Of a stretch of DNA of 12,730 nucleotides, positions 1 through 7,398 are shown piece after piece. The stretch's first letter is position 1, and each line of letters starts with the position of its first letter. The notes under the pieces are model-generated. The model ran no database searches. It saw only the letters and a program-made list of their open reading frames with translations, and was not told the DNA's origin. The DNA comes from an uncultured Enterococcus sp. (GTDB lineage: Bacteria; Bacillota; Bacilli; Lactobacillales; Enterococcaceae): positions 1 to 12,730 of the forward strand of contig CAMJVA010000026.1 of the NCBI GenBank assembly GCA_946409145.1, given 5' to 3'. The position numbers and the translations under genes were made by a program.

Positions 1-21
1 GATCACCGTTTATTAAGATTT

Positions 22-62
22 AAGGGAGTGGGACATAATTATGTCCCACTCCCTTCTTTTTT
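22..62 (+). terminator. Palindromic terminator of an upstream gene (GTGGGAC type)
   Basis: Positions 22-55 form a perfect 34-base palindrome (left arm AAGGGAGTGGGACATAA), followed by a run of six T at 57-62. A perfect palindrome has no built-in loop, so the central ATAATTAT would open as the loop. The structure fits a rho-independent terminator for a gene lying before the window. From memory, hairpins built around GTGGGAC are common and repeated between genes in enterococci and related lactic acid bacteria, so this may also be one copy of a dispersed element. Confidence 0.8.
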
Positions 63-139
63 GTGTAAAATTATGAAAAATAAACTTTTTATATTAAAAA
101 ATAACATCAAATACATAAAACTTTTTTTGAAATAATGTC

Positions 140-169
140 TTGACAATTAAAATGAAATTTGGGAAGATA
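140..169 (+). promoter_or_regulatory. Probable promoter of the wall-anchored pectate lyase gene
   Basis: A perfect -35 box TTGACA lies at 140-145. The -10 box is not clear: AAGATA at 164-169 gives an 18-base spacer but matches the consensus poorly, while TAAAAT at 168-173 is good but too far away. An alternative pair is TTGAAA (127-132) and TAAAAT (148-153) with a 15-base spacer. A weak -10 next to a cre site would suit a gene with low basal expression. The region is intergenic, AT-rich and ends 38 bases before the start codon. Confidence 0.5.
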
Positions 170-172
170 AAA

Positions 173-186
173 TGGAAACGTTAACA
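173..186 (+). promoter_or_regulatory. cre site (CcpA catabolite-repression operator)
   Basis: TGGAAACGTTAACA matches the cre consensus TGWAANCGNTNWCA at 13 of 14 positions, the only deviation being G at the third base. It sits between the promoter and the ribosome binding site (GGAGG, 195-199) of the pectate lyase gene, where bound CcpA/HPr-Ser-P would block transcription. Established knowledge: cre sites at or just downstream of the start site mediate repression by glucose. The inference is that this polysaccharide lyase is switched off when preferred sugars are present. Confidence 0.75.
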
Positions 187-206
187 ATTTTAATGGAGGC
201 TAGAAA

Positions 207-3200
207 ATGAAAAGCTTGAATAAGAAATTTGGTAGTTTGCTTTTTAGTGGAATCTTGATTTTTCAACCTGTTTTATTGTCTGCGGAAAATTTGAATAAGG
301 ATATTCAAGAAAAGGGTCACCCTCAAGAAGTTATTTCGTCTATTGATGATCAAAAAAATTCAAAGATTAAAAATGATGAAGAATTATTTAATGAAACAAC
401 AGAAAGCAAAAAAGAATTAGACGCGGAAGATTCCGCTTCTGTGGAAGAAATTGTTTCTGACACGAAAGAAAGCACTGAAACAACAGAAAGTTCAGAAGTG
501 CCTGAAGAAAATATTGTATCTTCTGAAAACAACCAAATTCATTCAAGTGAAGAAAATACTTCATCCAAAGAAAATCCTGTAACAGATTCTATTTGGAAAA
601 ATAGTGTCATTGGTTCTAGTGCATCGGCTAGTAAAAATACTGTGACCGAAAACGAAAATGGTTCTGTAACTATTGCGAGTGTTAACGGCGGCGGGAAAAT
701 TTTAGAAACCGGTTCAGATGGGATGAATTTTTACTATACTCCCATTAAAAAAACCGATAATTTTTCTTTAAGAGGAACCATTAAAGTGGACACTTGGACT
801 TATTCCAATGGGCAAGAAGGCTTCATGCTTTTAGCTCAAGATGCCCTTCCAAGTGATAACTATGTGGAAGGTTTTTATTCTAACTCTTACGCTTTAGTAG
901 GGGGGAGATATAGTTATAAATGGGATAGTACCGAAAATAAAGTTTCCTCAAATGGCGATAAAACGTATGATATGCGTTTAGGAATGTCTACTCGTTTAAT
1001 TTCTGGCATTACAAGTAGTACTCAAGGGGCTACTTCTTCTCTACGGACTCCATTAGAAACGACAGCAGGAGATTTAGCTGTTGATGCTGGGCGTTATAAT
1101 ATTATGGGAAATTTATCTAACCCTGAGGCCTTAACTACTATTGGTAGTGGTATTACAGAAGTTCAAGTGGAAATGAAAAAAACAAATACTGGTTTTGAAA
1201 TTTTTTACACAGCACCTACTGGAGAAGTGAAACGAGAAATATTATATGATTGGGAAGAATTATTCACTCAAGACAGTGAATATGTATACGTGGGCTTTGC
1301 TGCTGCGAGAAATATGACGATTACCGTTTCTGATATTCAATTACAACTTTCTGATCCTGCCACAGACCCAGCCCCAGAAGAAAGACCAAAAGTAGAAGTA
1401 GAACCTGTTTATACTATTGACGGAGCAAAAACTACGGGTTCTAAAGATTATTCTTTAGGATTTTTGGCCAATGTTTCAGGAAATATTAAAATTACAAACG
1501 AAACAACTGGAGAAATTTTAGTTGAAGAAGAAGCTATTGTGGCTAATGAAAAACATAATAGTCAGTTTGAAATTGTTGAAGGTGTGAACAATTTAAAAGT
1601 GAACTTTACACCTGATCCTAGCTATATGCCAAGTGAAAATGAAATTATGAGTAATTATGATCCAGTTGCGTTAAGTCATAGTGTGACTTTAAACACAGAA
1701 ACCTTAAATACTCTTTATGTAAGCCCAGAAGGAAAAAGTGACAATACAGGGGAAGAAAACTCTCCGTTAGATCTGCAAACAGCAGTGGCTTTTGCTAGAA
1801 GTGGCCAAACTATTTTACTAGCTGGAGGAACCTATCACTTCACTAATAGCATTTTTATTGATAAAGCGGCTAATGGAACGGCAGAAAAACCCATTGTGAT
1901 GATGGCAAAAGATAGCACTGACCGCCCTATTTTTGACTTTGGAAGAAATTCTGCTGGGATTGTTCATTGGGGAAGTTATTGGGAATTTTATGATTTCGAT
2001 GTGACGAATACGAAAGATTTAGAAAAAGGTTTCCAGATTTCTGGTCATTATAATCATGTGGAAAATATTCAAACTTACAGAAATGGGAATACCGGGTTAC
2101 AAATTTCTGGGTTAGGCTCTGATACTATTGAAAATTGGCCAAGTCATAACCTGATTAAAAACTGTACTTCCTTTGAAAATGCCGATGCAGGTTTTGAAGA
2201 CGCTGATGGTTTTGCGGCAAAATTAACAGTAGGGGAAGGAAATGTTTTTGACGGCTGTATTGCTTACAACAACGCAGACGATGGTTGGGATTTATTTGCC
2301 AAAGATGAAACAGGTTCAATTGGCGCTGTGACCATTAAAAATTCAGTGGCATACCGAAATGGCTTTATTCCTGGAGTAGAAAAAACCGGTAACGGGAATG
2401 GCTTTAAAATGGGTGGCACGAATATTCCAGGGGAGCATGTGTTAATTAATAGTTTAGCTTTTGAAAATTTAGCCAAAGGAATTGATTCTAATTCTGGACC
2501 TAATATTCATGTTTACCAAAGTACAAGTTTCAATAACGATTCATACAACGTAGCCTTTTATACTAATATTAATCAAAAAACGAATTATGAAGCTCAGGGA
2601 ATTCTTTCTTTCAGAACAGAAAACTTAGAGATGAAGGAACAATTTAAAGGAATTTCTCAAGATGAAACCTTATTTAAAGGAGTAAGCAATTACTATTGGG
2701 ATGAAGTTACACAAACCAGTGTGAACAGCGAAGGAAAAACCTTAAATGAAGATGTATTTGCTAATTTAGCTGTAGGAGAAAATCCAGTAACCCGCTATGC
2801 TAATGGTTCTATTAATGTGAATGGCTTAATGCAGCCTATGGACGAAACCACGGCTGGACTTTCAGGAATTGGCGCAAGATTCACTGAATCTACGACACCA
2901 GACACCACTCGTCCAACACCAGAAAATCCAACAGACCCAATAGATCCAGAAATACCAGAAACACCAAACACCACCTTACCCACTCAAGAAAATTCTCCAA
3001 TTCAATTACTAGAAGTAGATGGACATACAAAAAATCCAGAAAAATATCTATTCCCTAAAGTGAAATTTACGATTGGAGTCAATGTCTTTACACCAAATAC
3101 AGGAGCGCCTGTGGAAGGGGACAGACAATATACCCCTGTGTCTTATGCGTTGCAAAGTGAAAGTGGAAACTTTAATACTTTATCCAGAACAACTTTTGCT

Positions 3201-3548
3201 AAAGCAGAATTAACTGCACCAAATAGTGGAAGTTATGAGTTAGTTGTGACCTATAATGTAGGAGTATATAATGGCACAACTTATGAAGCGACAGAAGAGC
3301 AAGTGCAACAAAAGATGCCGTTAAATGTTCTCACTCCTTCCACTAGTGATTCTACTGATGATTCCACTAACTCCACAGATAGTTCCAATAGCACGACTGA
3401 TTCAGAAAATAAAAAAGATGAGACTGGTAAATTACCACAAACAGGTGAGTTACAAAAAGGTATTTTTGCCTTTTCTGGTCTTGCTTTAGTTGTGTTAAGT
3501 GGTCTGTTAGCCTTATTAAAACGGGAAGATAAAAAGAAAAAAAGTTAG
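207..3548 (+). CDS. Cell-wall-anchored (LPXTG) family 9 pectate lyase
   Basis: Predicted 1113-residue secreted surface enzyme that would cleave pectate (polygalacturonate) by calcium-dependent beta-elimination. Order of parts: signal peptide with cleavage probably after LSA (residue 26); acidic Glu/Ser/Thr-rich stalk (27-127); beta-rich lectin-like module of unknown family (about 128-385); probable Ig-like domain (about 392-500); PL9 right-handed beta-helix (about 502-892); Pro/Thr linker (893-930); beta-sandwich domain (about 932-1040); Ser/Thr/Asp spacer (1045-1075); LPQTG sortase signal at 1076-1080, hydrophobic segment and KREDKKKKS tail. In the helix, D667, D691, D692 and D695 have the same spacing as the four calcium ligands recalled for Dickeya Pel9A (D209, D233, D234, D237), and K734 in GNGFKMGG fits the catalytic lysine. 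The start is fixed by the signal peptide and GGAGG at 195-199. It is monocistronic. PL9 assignment is strong; exact substrate is inferred. Confidence 0.88.
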   Translation: MKSLNKKFGSLLFSGILIFQPVLLSAENLNKDIQEKGHPQEVISSIDDQKNSKIKNDEELFNETTESKKELDAEDSASVEEIVSDTKESTETTESSEVPEENIVSSENNQIHSSEENTSSKENPVTDSIWKNSVIGSSASASKNTVTENENGSVTIASVNGGGKILETGSDGMNFYYTPIKKTDNFSLRGTIKVDTWTYSNGQEGFMLLAQDALPSDNYVEGFYSNSYALVGGRYSYKWDSTENKVSSNGDKTYDMRLGMSTRLISGITSSTQGATSSLRTPLETTAGDLAVDAGRYNIMGNLSNPEALTTIGSGITEVQVEMKKTNTGFEIFYTAPTGEVKREILYDWEELFTQDSEYVYVGFAAARNMTITVSDIQLQLSDPATDPAPEERPKVEVEPVYTIDGAKTTGSKDYSLGFLANVSGNIKITNETTGEILVEEEAIVANEKHNSQFEIVEGVNNLKVNFTPDPSYMPSENEIMSNYDPVALSHSVTLNTETLNTLYVSPEGKSDNTGEENSPLDLQTAVAFARSGQTILLAGGTYHFTNSIFIDKAANGTAEKPIVMMAKDSTDRPIFDFGRNSAGIVHWGSYWEFYDFDVTNTKDLEKGFQISGHYNHVENIQTYRNGNTGLQISGLGSDTIENWPSHNLIKNCTSFENADAGFEDADGFAAKLTVGEGNVFDGCIAYNNADDGWDLFAKDETGSIGAVTIKNSVAYRNGFIPGVEKTGNGNGFKMGGTNIPGEHVLINSLAFENLAKGIDSNSGPNIHVYQSTSFNNDSYNVAFYTNINQKTNYEAQGILSFRTENLEMKEQFKGISQDETLFKGVSNYYWDEVTQTSVNSEGKTLNEDVFANLAVGENPVTRYANGSINVNGLMQPMDETTAGLSGIGARFTESTTPDTTRPTPENPTDPIDPEIPETPNTTLPTQENSPIQLLEVDGHTKNPEKYLFPKVKFTIGVNVFTPNTGAPVEGDRQYTPVSYALQSESGNFNTLSRTTFAKAELTAPNSGSYELVVTYNVGVYNGTTYEATEEQVQQKMPLNVLTPSTSDSTDDSTNSTDSSNSTTDSENKKDETGKLPQTGELQKGIFAFSGLALVVLSGLLALLKREDKKKKS

Positions 3549-3549
3549 T

Positions 3550-3598
3550 AGATAAATAAAAAAACATCCTCAATACGAGGATGTTTTTTTATTTATCT
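3550..3598. terminator. Bidirectional terminator between the pectate lyase gene and pepN
   Basis: A perfect 22-bp inverted repeat (3550-3571 and 3577-3598) encloses a 5-base loop, AATAC. The core is ACATCCTC/GAGGATGT, flanked by an A run on the left and a T run on the right, so it can end transcription from both sides. Its right arm includes the stop codon and last sense codon of pepN (stop at 3593-3595), and its left arm begins just after the lyase stop at 3548. Confidence 0.9.
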
Positions 3599-6112
3599 CA
3601 ACGCTTCTTTAACGGCTTTTTCTTGTGCTTCAATAAGTTTAATGCGACTTTCAATCACTCGTTTTGACATGGTAATTTCTCTAGTGAGCGCTGGTTGATT
3701 AATCATTGGATTAAAGAATTTTTCAAATTCTTCTAAGCGTTCTTTTGTTTTGAAGCGGCGACTAAGGACTAAAATGTAAGTGCTAAATTCCATATCTCCC
3801 CCAACGGTTTTTTCTAGCCAATCCCAATTATTTCGTAACCAGTCCCAAGCTTTTTCCTCGCTTTTTGGATTGCTTAATAGCCCAGCAAACCATTGCCGTA
3901 AATCTTGGGGTTTAATGATTTCAGCATTTTTCAAATTATCTACTAAGCGGTCTAAAAGTTGTTCATTATTTACAAAGACAATACTTTTTCCTAGAGCTTG
4001 TTTTAAGCTAGTGTCTGTTGTGTGCTCGTAATTTTGTAAAAGATAAGTGAAACTTTCTTCTGTGGGATAATTTTTCATTTCATTTAGGAAAACAAAGGCG
4101 GCAATATCTGAAGGTAAAGCTAATAAATTTTCTTTCTTTTCTAAATATAATTCATGAAGGTCTTTTGAAAGTTGTTCATTTTCCCCATAAAGTCCAGCAT
4201 TAATCACTAAAGGTCTCACTAATTGGTCATCAATATTTTCTCCTTTAACAGGTAAAATATTTAAACGATTAATTTGCTTGTAGCTTAATGTTGCAAAAAG
4301 TTTTTTTAGATTTTTTTCTTCATCGCTGTCTGTTTGCACAAATTTTTTCAAGGCATCGGCACCTTGATACACTGCATCAATAACCAAGCTTTCTTGACTT
4401 TGGGCAAATTCTTTTAATAAAGGAATAATTTTGGCGTAAGTAATCACATTGCCTTCTGCTAATAGACGTTGATCTTGCAGGAGTTGTAATTTAGAAATAG
4501 CGTCTAATTCATCGCTTTCTTGCAAAATATCAGTTAACAGTTCTTCGTCATAATGAACAATGTAATGGGCATTATTTCCTAAATTTAAGCGGAAAGGAAG
4601 ACCATTTTCTTGCCGAAGTGTTTGATAATCTCCAAGGACGAGAGTTTTTTCCCTCATGAGTGGAGGAATATTTTGATAATTACTATTGGTTGGAATTTGC
4701 CATTGACGATTCTTGTCTTCTCCTTCTCCAATGAAAAATTGTTTTTGGCTTAAGGTTAATTTTCCGTCTACAACTTTCGCCTCTACCACAGGGTATCCTG
4801 GTTGTTCCAACCAAGAAGTCATCATGTCTCCAATAGGAAGACCAGAAGCGTTCCCTAATGCGTCCCACAAGTCAGCACCTACTGCGTTTTTGTATTGGAA
4901 TTTTGTGAAATAATTTTTCAATCCTTTTTGTAATGCTTTATCTCCAATTAAAGCGCGAACCATGACTAAAAGTCTTGCACCTTTAGCATAAACAATGGCC
5001 CCGTCAAATAAAGTATCAATTTCTCCTGGATCGTTTACTGCAACGTGGACCGATTGCACTCCGTCAGTAGCATCTCTTTGTAATGCTGCTGGAACATCTG
5101 AGGTTTGGAAAAGTTCCCAGACTTTCCAATCAGGTTCTAAAGCATCTACAGCCACATATTCCATCATGTTGGCAAAACTTTCATTTAACCATAAATCATC
5201 CCACCATTTCATGGTGACTAAATCTCCAAACCATTGATGGGCCACTTCATGAGCAATCACAGTCGCTACTACTTGTTTTGTCCGTAAAGGTGTATTGTTT
5301 TTATCTAATAATAAATACACTTCTCGATAAGTAATTAAGCCCCAGTTTTCCATAGCCCCAGCTGAAAAGTCTGGAAGCGCCACTTGCCAAGAGTGAGGAA
5401 GAGGATAAGGGGTTTGATAAAACTCTTCGTAAAATTCAATGGAACGTTTGGCAATATCTAAAGCAAAATCTAATTCCTTTAATTCATGAGCTTTGGTAGA
5501 GAACACGCCTACTTCTACACCGTTTTTAGTTGTGGTGGTTTTTTTCTGTAAGTCCCCAAAGACAAAGGCAATTAAATAAGTCGACATTTTCACTGTGGTA
5601 GCAAAATAATGATAACCATTTTCCACCTTGATTTCTGGCATGTTACTTAAAATGGTTTCACCTTTTTCTTCATCAAAGGAAATTGCTAAATCAAAAGTAG
5701 CTTTCGCTTCAGGTTCATCTATACATGGGAAGGCTTGACGAGCAGCAGTACTTTCAAATTGCGTTCCCACTAATTGTTTTTTCTCCCCATTTAACATGTA
5801 ATAGGAAGGATAAATTCCCATCATAGTGTCAGTGAGTGGAGCAGTATAAGTAATTTCTAAAGTAATTTCTCCAGTTTCAGGTAAGGCGATTCTCAAGGAT
5901 TCGTCTTGATCATCCGTCACAAAATTTAAGGGTTCTCCTTTAAACAACACCTCTTCTACTTTTAAATATTTTTGGTGTAAGGCAATTTCTGTTTCTGCAG
6001 TATAACCTGTAACAATGGTTTTTCCAGTAATCAGCTTTTTTTTCCGATTCACATCTAAAAATAAAGTATAGTGACTAGGTTGAAATTTTTGGTAAAAAGG
6101 GACGTAGCTCAT
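3593..6112 (-). CDS. pepN: Aminopeptidase N (M1 family zinc metallopeptidase)
   Basis: A cytoplasmic zinc aminopeptidase that removes N-terminal residues from peptides, in lactic acid bacteria mostly peptides imported from protein breakdown. The 839-residue length is close to that of Lactococcus PepN (about 846). The exopeptidase motif GAMENWG starts at residue 252. The zinc site HEVAH is at 288-292 with the third ligand E311 in WLNESFA, giving the M1 pattern HEXXH-X18-E. The conserved tyrosine region (IVYAKGARLL) follows. An N-terminal beta domain (about 1-190), the thermolysin-like catalytic domain and an alpha-helical C-terminal part are all present, and there is no signal peptide. The start ATG (6110-6112) has AAGGAG seven bases upstream. 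The gene stands alone, convergent with the pectate lyase, and looks intact. Confidence 0.95.
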   Translation of the reverse strand: MSYVPFYQKFQPSHYTLFLDVNRKKKLITGKTIVTGYTAETEIALHQKYLKVEEVLFKGEPLNFVTDDQDESLRIALPETGEITLEITYTAPLTDTMMGIYPSYYMLNGEKKQLVGTQFESTAARQAFPCIDEPEAKATFDLAISFDEEKGETILSNMPEIKVENGYHYFATTVKMSTYLIAFVFGDLQKKTTTTKNGVEVGVFSTKAHELKELDFALDIAKRSIEFYEEFYQTPYPLPHSWQVALPDFSAGAMENWGLITYREVYLLLDKNNTPLRTKQVVATVIAHEVAHQWFGDLVTMKWWDDLWLNESFANMMEYVAVDALEPDWKVWELFQTSDVPAALQRDATDGVQSVHVAVNDPGEIDTLFDGAIVYAKGARLLVMVRALIGDKALQKGLKNYFTKFQYKNAVGADLWDALGNASGLPIGDMMTSWLEQPGYPVVEAKVVDGKLTLSQKQFFIGEGEDKNRQWQIPTNSNYQNIPPLMREKTLVLGDYQTLRQENGLPFRLNLGNNAHYIVHYDEELLTDILQESDELDAISKLQLLQDQRLLAEGNVITYAKIIPLLKEFAQSQESLVIDAVYQGADALKKFVQTDSDEEKNLKKLFATLSYKQINRLNILPVKGENIDDQLVRPLVINAGLYGENEQLSKDLHELYLEKKENLLALPSDIAAFVFLNEMKNYPTEESFTYLLQNYEHTTDTSLKQALGKSIVFVNNEQLLDRLVDNLKNAEIIKPQDLRQWFAGLLSNPKSEEKAWDWLRNNWDWLEKTVGGDMEFSTYILVLSRRFKTKERLEEFEKFFNPMINQPALTREITMSKRVIESRIKLIEAQEKAVKEALR

Positions 6113-6140
6113 GAAATCACTCCTTTAATATAATATCTAT

Positions 6141-6168
6141 ATTCTAGCACTCTTTTTTATAGGACCAA
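6141..6168 (-). promoter_or_regulatory. Promoter of pepN
   Basis: Read on the minus strand, TTGGTC (6163-6168) and TAGAAT (6141-6146) are separated by 16 bases. TAGAAT is preceded by TGC, an extended -10 element that can compensate for a weak -35. The downstream leader is short (about 30 bases) and ends in the AAGGAG ribosome binding site at 6120-6125. No operator was recognised. Confidence 0.55.
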
Positions 6169-6267
6169 AAGATTAAGACAGAAAATTATCAGAAAATTCT
6201 GTTTTGTTCAGTATTCATTTTTAAAAGTTAAGGATTTTTGTAAATTTTTTTAATGTAAGCGGATGCT

Positions 6268-6297
6268 TTGACAAACAAATCTTATTCATAAGAAAAT
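6268..6297 (+). promoter_or_regulatory. Possible promoter of the VOC-family gene
   Basis: TTGACA at 6268-6273 is a perfect -35 box. GAAAAT at 6292-6297 is a moderate -10 box with an 18-base spacer. Transcription would begin near 6304, giving a very short leader that starts at the AAAGGAGGAG ribosome binding site. This supports translation from 6320 and argues against the upstream in-frame ATG at 6296, which would lie inside the -10 region. Confidence 0.45.
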
Positions 6298-6319
6298 GAA
6301 CCAAAAGGAGGAGATGGTA

Positions 6320-6721
6320 ATGTCAACCATGGTCTTTGCTAATTTTCCTGTGACGGATCTTGAAAAAGCCACTGAATTTTACACGAAACTAGGATTTAAG
6401 AAAAATCCGACTTATTCAGATGAGCATGCTAGTGGAATGGTTTGGGATGATAATTTTTGGGTAATGCTTTTAACAAGAGACTACTATCAAAGTTTTATTG
6501 GAAAAAAACAAGTGATCAATCCTCATGAAGCAAGTGGTGTTTTAGTGGCCTTTAGTTTGCCTACTAAAGAAGCAGTCCAAAAATTCGCTGAAACCGCAAA
6601 AGAAAATGGAGGAGATTTTTACTCAGCAGTGGATAATATCCCAGAAGATGTCATGCTAGGGTATGAAGTCGTTGATTTAGATGGGAATATTCTAGAACCT
6701 ACTTGGATGGCAGAAGTTTAA
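6320..6721 (+). CDS. VOC-superfamily (glyoxalase/bleomycin-resistance fold) protein
   Basis: A 133-residue protein of the vicinal oxygen chelate fold, resembling the predicted lactoylglutathione-lyase group COG3607. Visible family marks are the opening strand VFANFPVTDLEKATEFYTKLGF, here split as VFANFPVTDL plus a helix ending in KLGF, the segment FWVMLLT at mid-length, and the closing DLDGNILEPTWM, which carries the usual acidic metal-ligand position (E in LEPTWM). The expected first-strand histidine is absent, as in many COG3607 proteins, so true glyoxalase I activity should not be assumed. The start ATG at 6320 is chosen because AGGAGG at 6306-6311 stands eight bases before it; an in-frame ATG at 6296 lies upstream of that site. 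It is monocistronic with its own terminator. The substrate is unknown. Confidence 0.8.
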   Translation: MSTMVFANFPVTDLEKATEFYTKLGFKKNPTYSDEHASGMVWDDNFWVMLLTRDYYQSFIGKKQVINPHEASGVLVAFSLPTKEAVQKFAETAKENGGDFYSAVDNIPEDVMLGYEVVDLDGNILEPTWMAEV

Positions 6722-6724
6722 AAA

Positions 6725-6765
6725 TAAAAGAAAGAGGTGACGAAAAATTTTCGTCACCTTCTTTT
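6725..6765. terminator. Bidirectional terminator between the VOC gene and the toxin-like unit
   Basis: Inverted repeat AGGTGACGA (6735-6743) and TCGTCACCT (6751-6759) with an AT-rich loop that can pair further (AAAA/TTTT). It is flanked by an A-rich left side and CTTTTAT on the right. The hairpin follows the VOC stop at 6721, and its right flank reaches the stop codon (6764-6766) of the convergent minus-strand gene, so it can serve both. Confidence 0.85.
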
Positions 6766-7030
6766 ATACTATTTGGCAATAAATTTGATGACTTCTAGGA
6801 AATTCTTTTTCTAGAAGTTTTTTTAATAATTTAAAGGCTTCTTGCTCACTTAAGGCACTAAAAGTTTCATTAGCATACCCTGCTTCAATAATTTTAAAGA
6901 GCGTCTGTTCTTTTTGAAGAATAACTTTACGATCTTTTTTAAAAGTGAGCAAGGTAACTTGGGCGTTTTCTTTATGCTTTAATTGCTGTTTCACAAAACG
7001 CAAGGTGGTTTTCTTAGGAATGGCGTTCAT
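6764..7030 (-). CDS. Uncharacterised small protein coupled to a RelE/HigB-like toxin (candidate antitoxin)
   Basis: An 88-residue protein of no family I recognise. It is basic overall and mixed in character: a predicted N-terminal helix rich in Lys/Gln (about 6-22), a short beta-like part (VTLLTF, KVILQ), and a C-terminal helix EQEAFKLLKKLLEKEF before SHQIYCQIV. I see no helix-turn-helix, no signal peptide and no membrane segment. Its ATG overlaps the stop of the upstream toxin-like gene by four bases (ATGA, 7027-7030), with AAGGGG as ribosome binding site, so the two are translated together. By position it would be the antitoxin of a toxin-first (HigBA-like) pair. It lacks both the XRE fold of HigA and the acidic charge of many antitoxins. 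Function is inferred from context only. Confidence 0.6.
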   Translation of the reverse strand: MNAIPKKTTLRFVKQQLKHKENAQVTLLTFKKDRKVILQKEQTLFKIIEAGYANETFSALSEQEAFKLLKKLLEKEFPRSHQIYCQIV

Positions 7031-7338
7031 TTTTCCCCTTCTTTACTTAAAAATTTTTTTACTTCCTTGTCAAAAACGACTTTTTGTAACGTTTTTGTGA
7101 GATAGACAGGAAAAATGGTGTCATTTTCTAAAGCATAAGCGAGCCGGTAAAAGTTTTTTCCCATGCGGACTTTTAATTCATAAAGATTTTCTGTTTTTCC
7201 AACAGGTTTAATTTTTGGGGAGTGACTAGCAACGTAAACAGGCAATTTTTCTTGTAGAAATGTGTTTAATTTAATTTGCTCCTCTTTAGTGGAAAAATAA
7301 TTTTCGACAAAAGAGTTGATAATTATTTTGTATGGCAT
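7027..7338 (-). CDS. RelE/HigB superfamily toxin-like protein (phage Gp49-like)
   Basis: A 103-residue basic protein. The core LYELKVRMGKNFYRLAYAL, followed by a strand (IFPVYLTKTLQKV) and a terminal Lys-rich helix, is the pattern of the Gp49-like/HigB branch of RelE toxins. Those proteins are ribosome-dependent mRNA endonucleases or gyrase inhibitors, usually neutralised by a partner encoded next door. The basic residues in the core strand are the ones expected to matter for activity. I prefer the ATG at 7336-7338 because AAAGGTGG stands eight bases before it. A GTG at 7348-7350 would add four residues but has a poorly placed binding site. The gene is first in a two-gene unit and divergent from arsC. 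Whether it is active as a toxin cannot be told from sequence. Confidence 0.7.
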   Translation of the reverse strand: MPYKIIINSFVENYFSTKEEQIKLNTFLQEKLPVYVASHSPKIKPVGKTENLYELKVRMGKNFYRLAYALENDTIFPVYLTKTLQKVVFDKEVKKFLSKEGEK

Positions 7339-7364
7339 AGTTTTTGCCACCTTTCTTTATCTCT

Positions 7365-7393
7365 AGAATAGCCTAATTTTTGCCAGTTTTCCA
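7365..7393 (-). promoter_or_regulatory. Possible promoter of the toxin-like unit
   Basis: On the minus strand TGGAAA (7388-7393) and TATTCT (7365-7370) are separated by 17 bases; each matches its consensus at four of six positions. It lies directly upstream of the toxin-like gene and overlaps the inverted repeat at 7372-7398. Confidence 0.35.
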
Positions 7394-7398
7394 TTAGG
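7372..7398. promoter_or_regulatory. Inverted repeat in the divergent toxin/arsC promoter region (candidate operator)
   Basis: CCTAAT (7372-7377) and ATTAGG (7393-7398) are exact inverted copies 15 bases apart. A second overlapping pair, TTTTCC (7387-7392) and GGAAAA (7398-7403), lies at its right end. The repeat covers the spacer and -35 of the toxin-side promoter. Toxin-antitoxin loci often bind their own complex at such sites, but no DNA-binding domain is visible in either protein, so the assignment is tentative. Confidence 0.3.

Noticed and set aside
6254..6267. Possible second cre site before the VOC gene (TGTAAGCGGATGCT).
   Set aside because: Only the left half matches the consensus; the right half lacks the required CA end and key positions.
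6296..6319. Longer start for the VOC-family protein.
   Set aside because: The ATG at 6296 lies upstream of the AGGAGG site at 6306-6311 and probably within the promoter -10 box; the ATG at 6320 is correctly spaced.
7339..7350. GTG start four codons upstream for the toxin-like protein.
   Set aside because: AAAGGTGG overlaps this GTG and is well placed for the ATG at 7336-7338 instead. The GTG start cannot be fully excluded.
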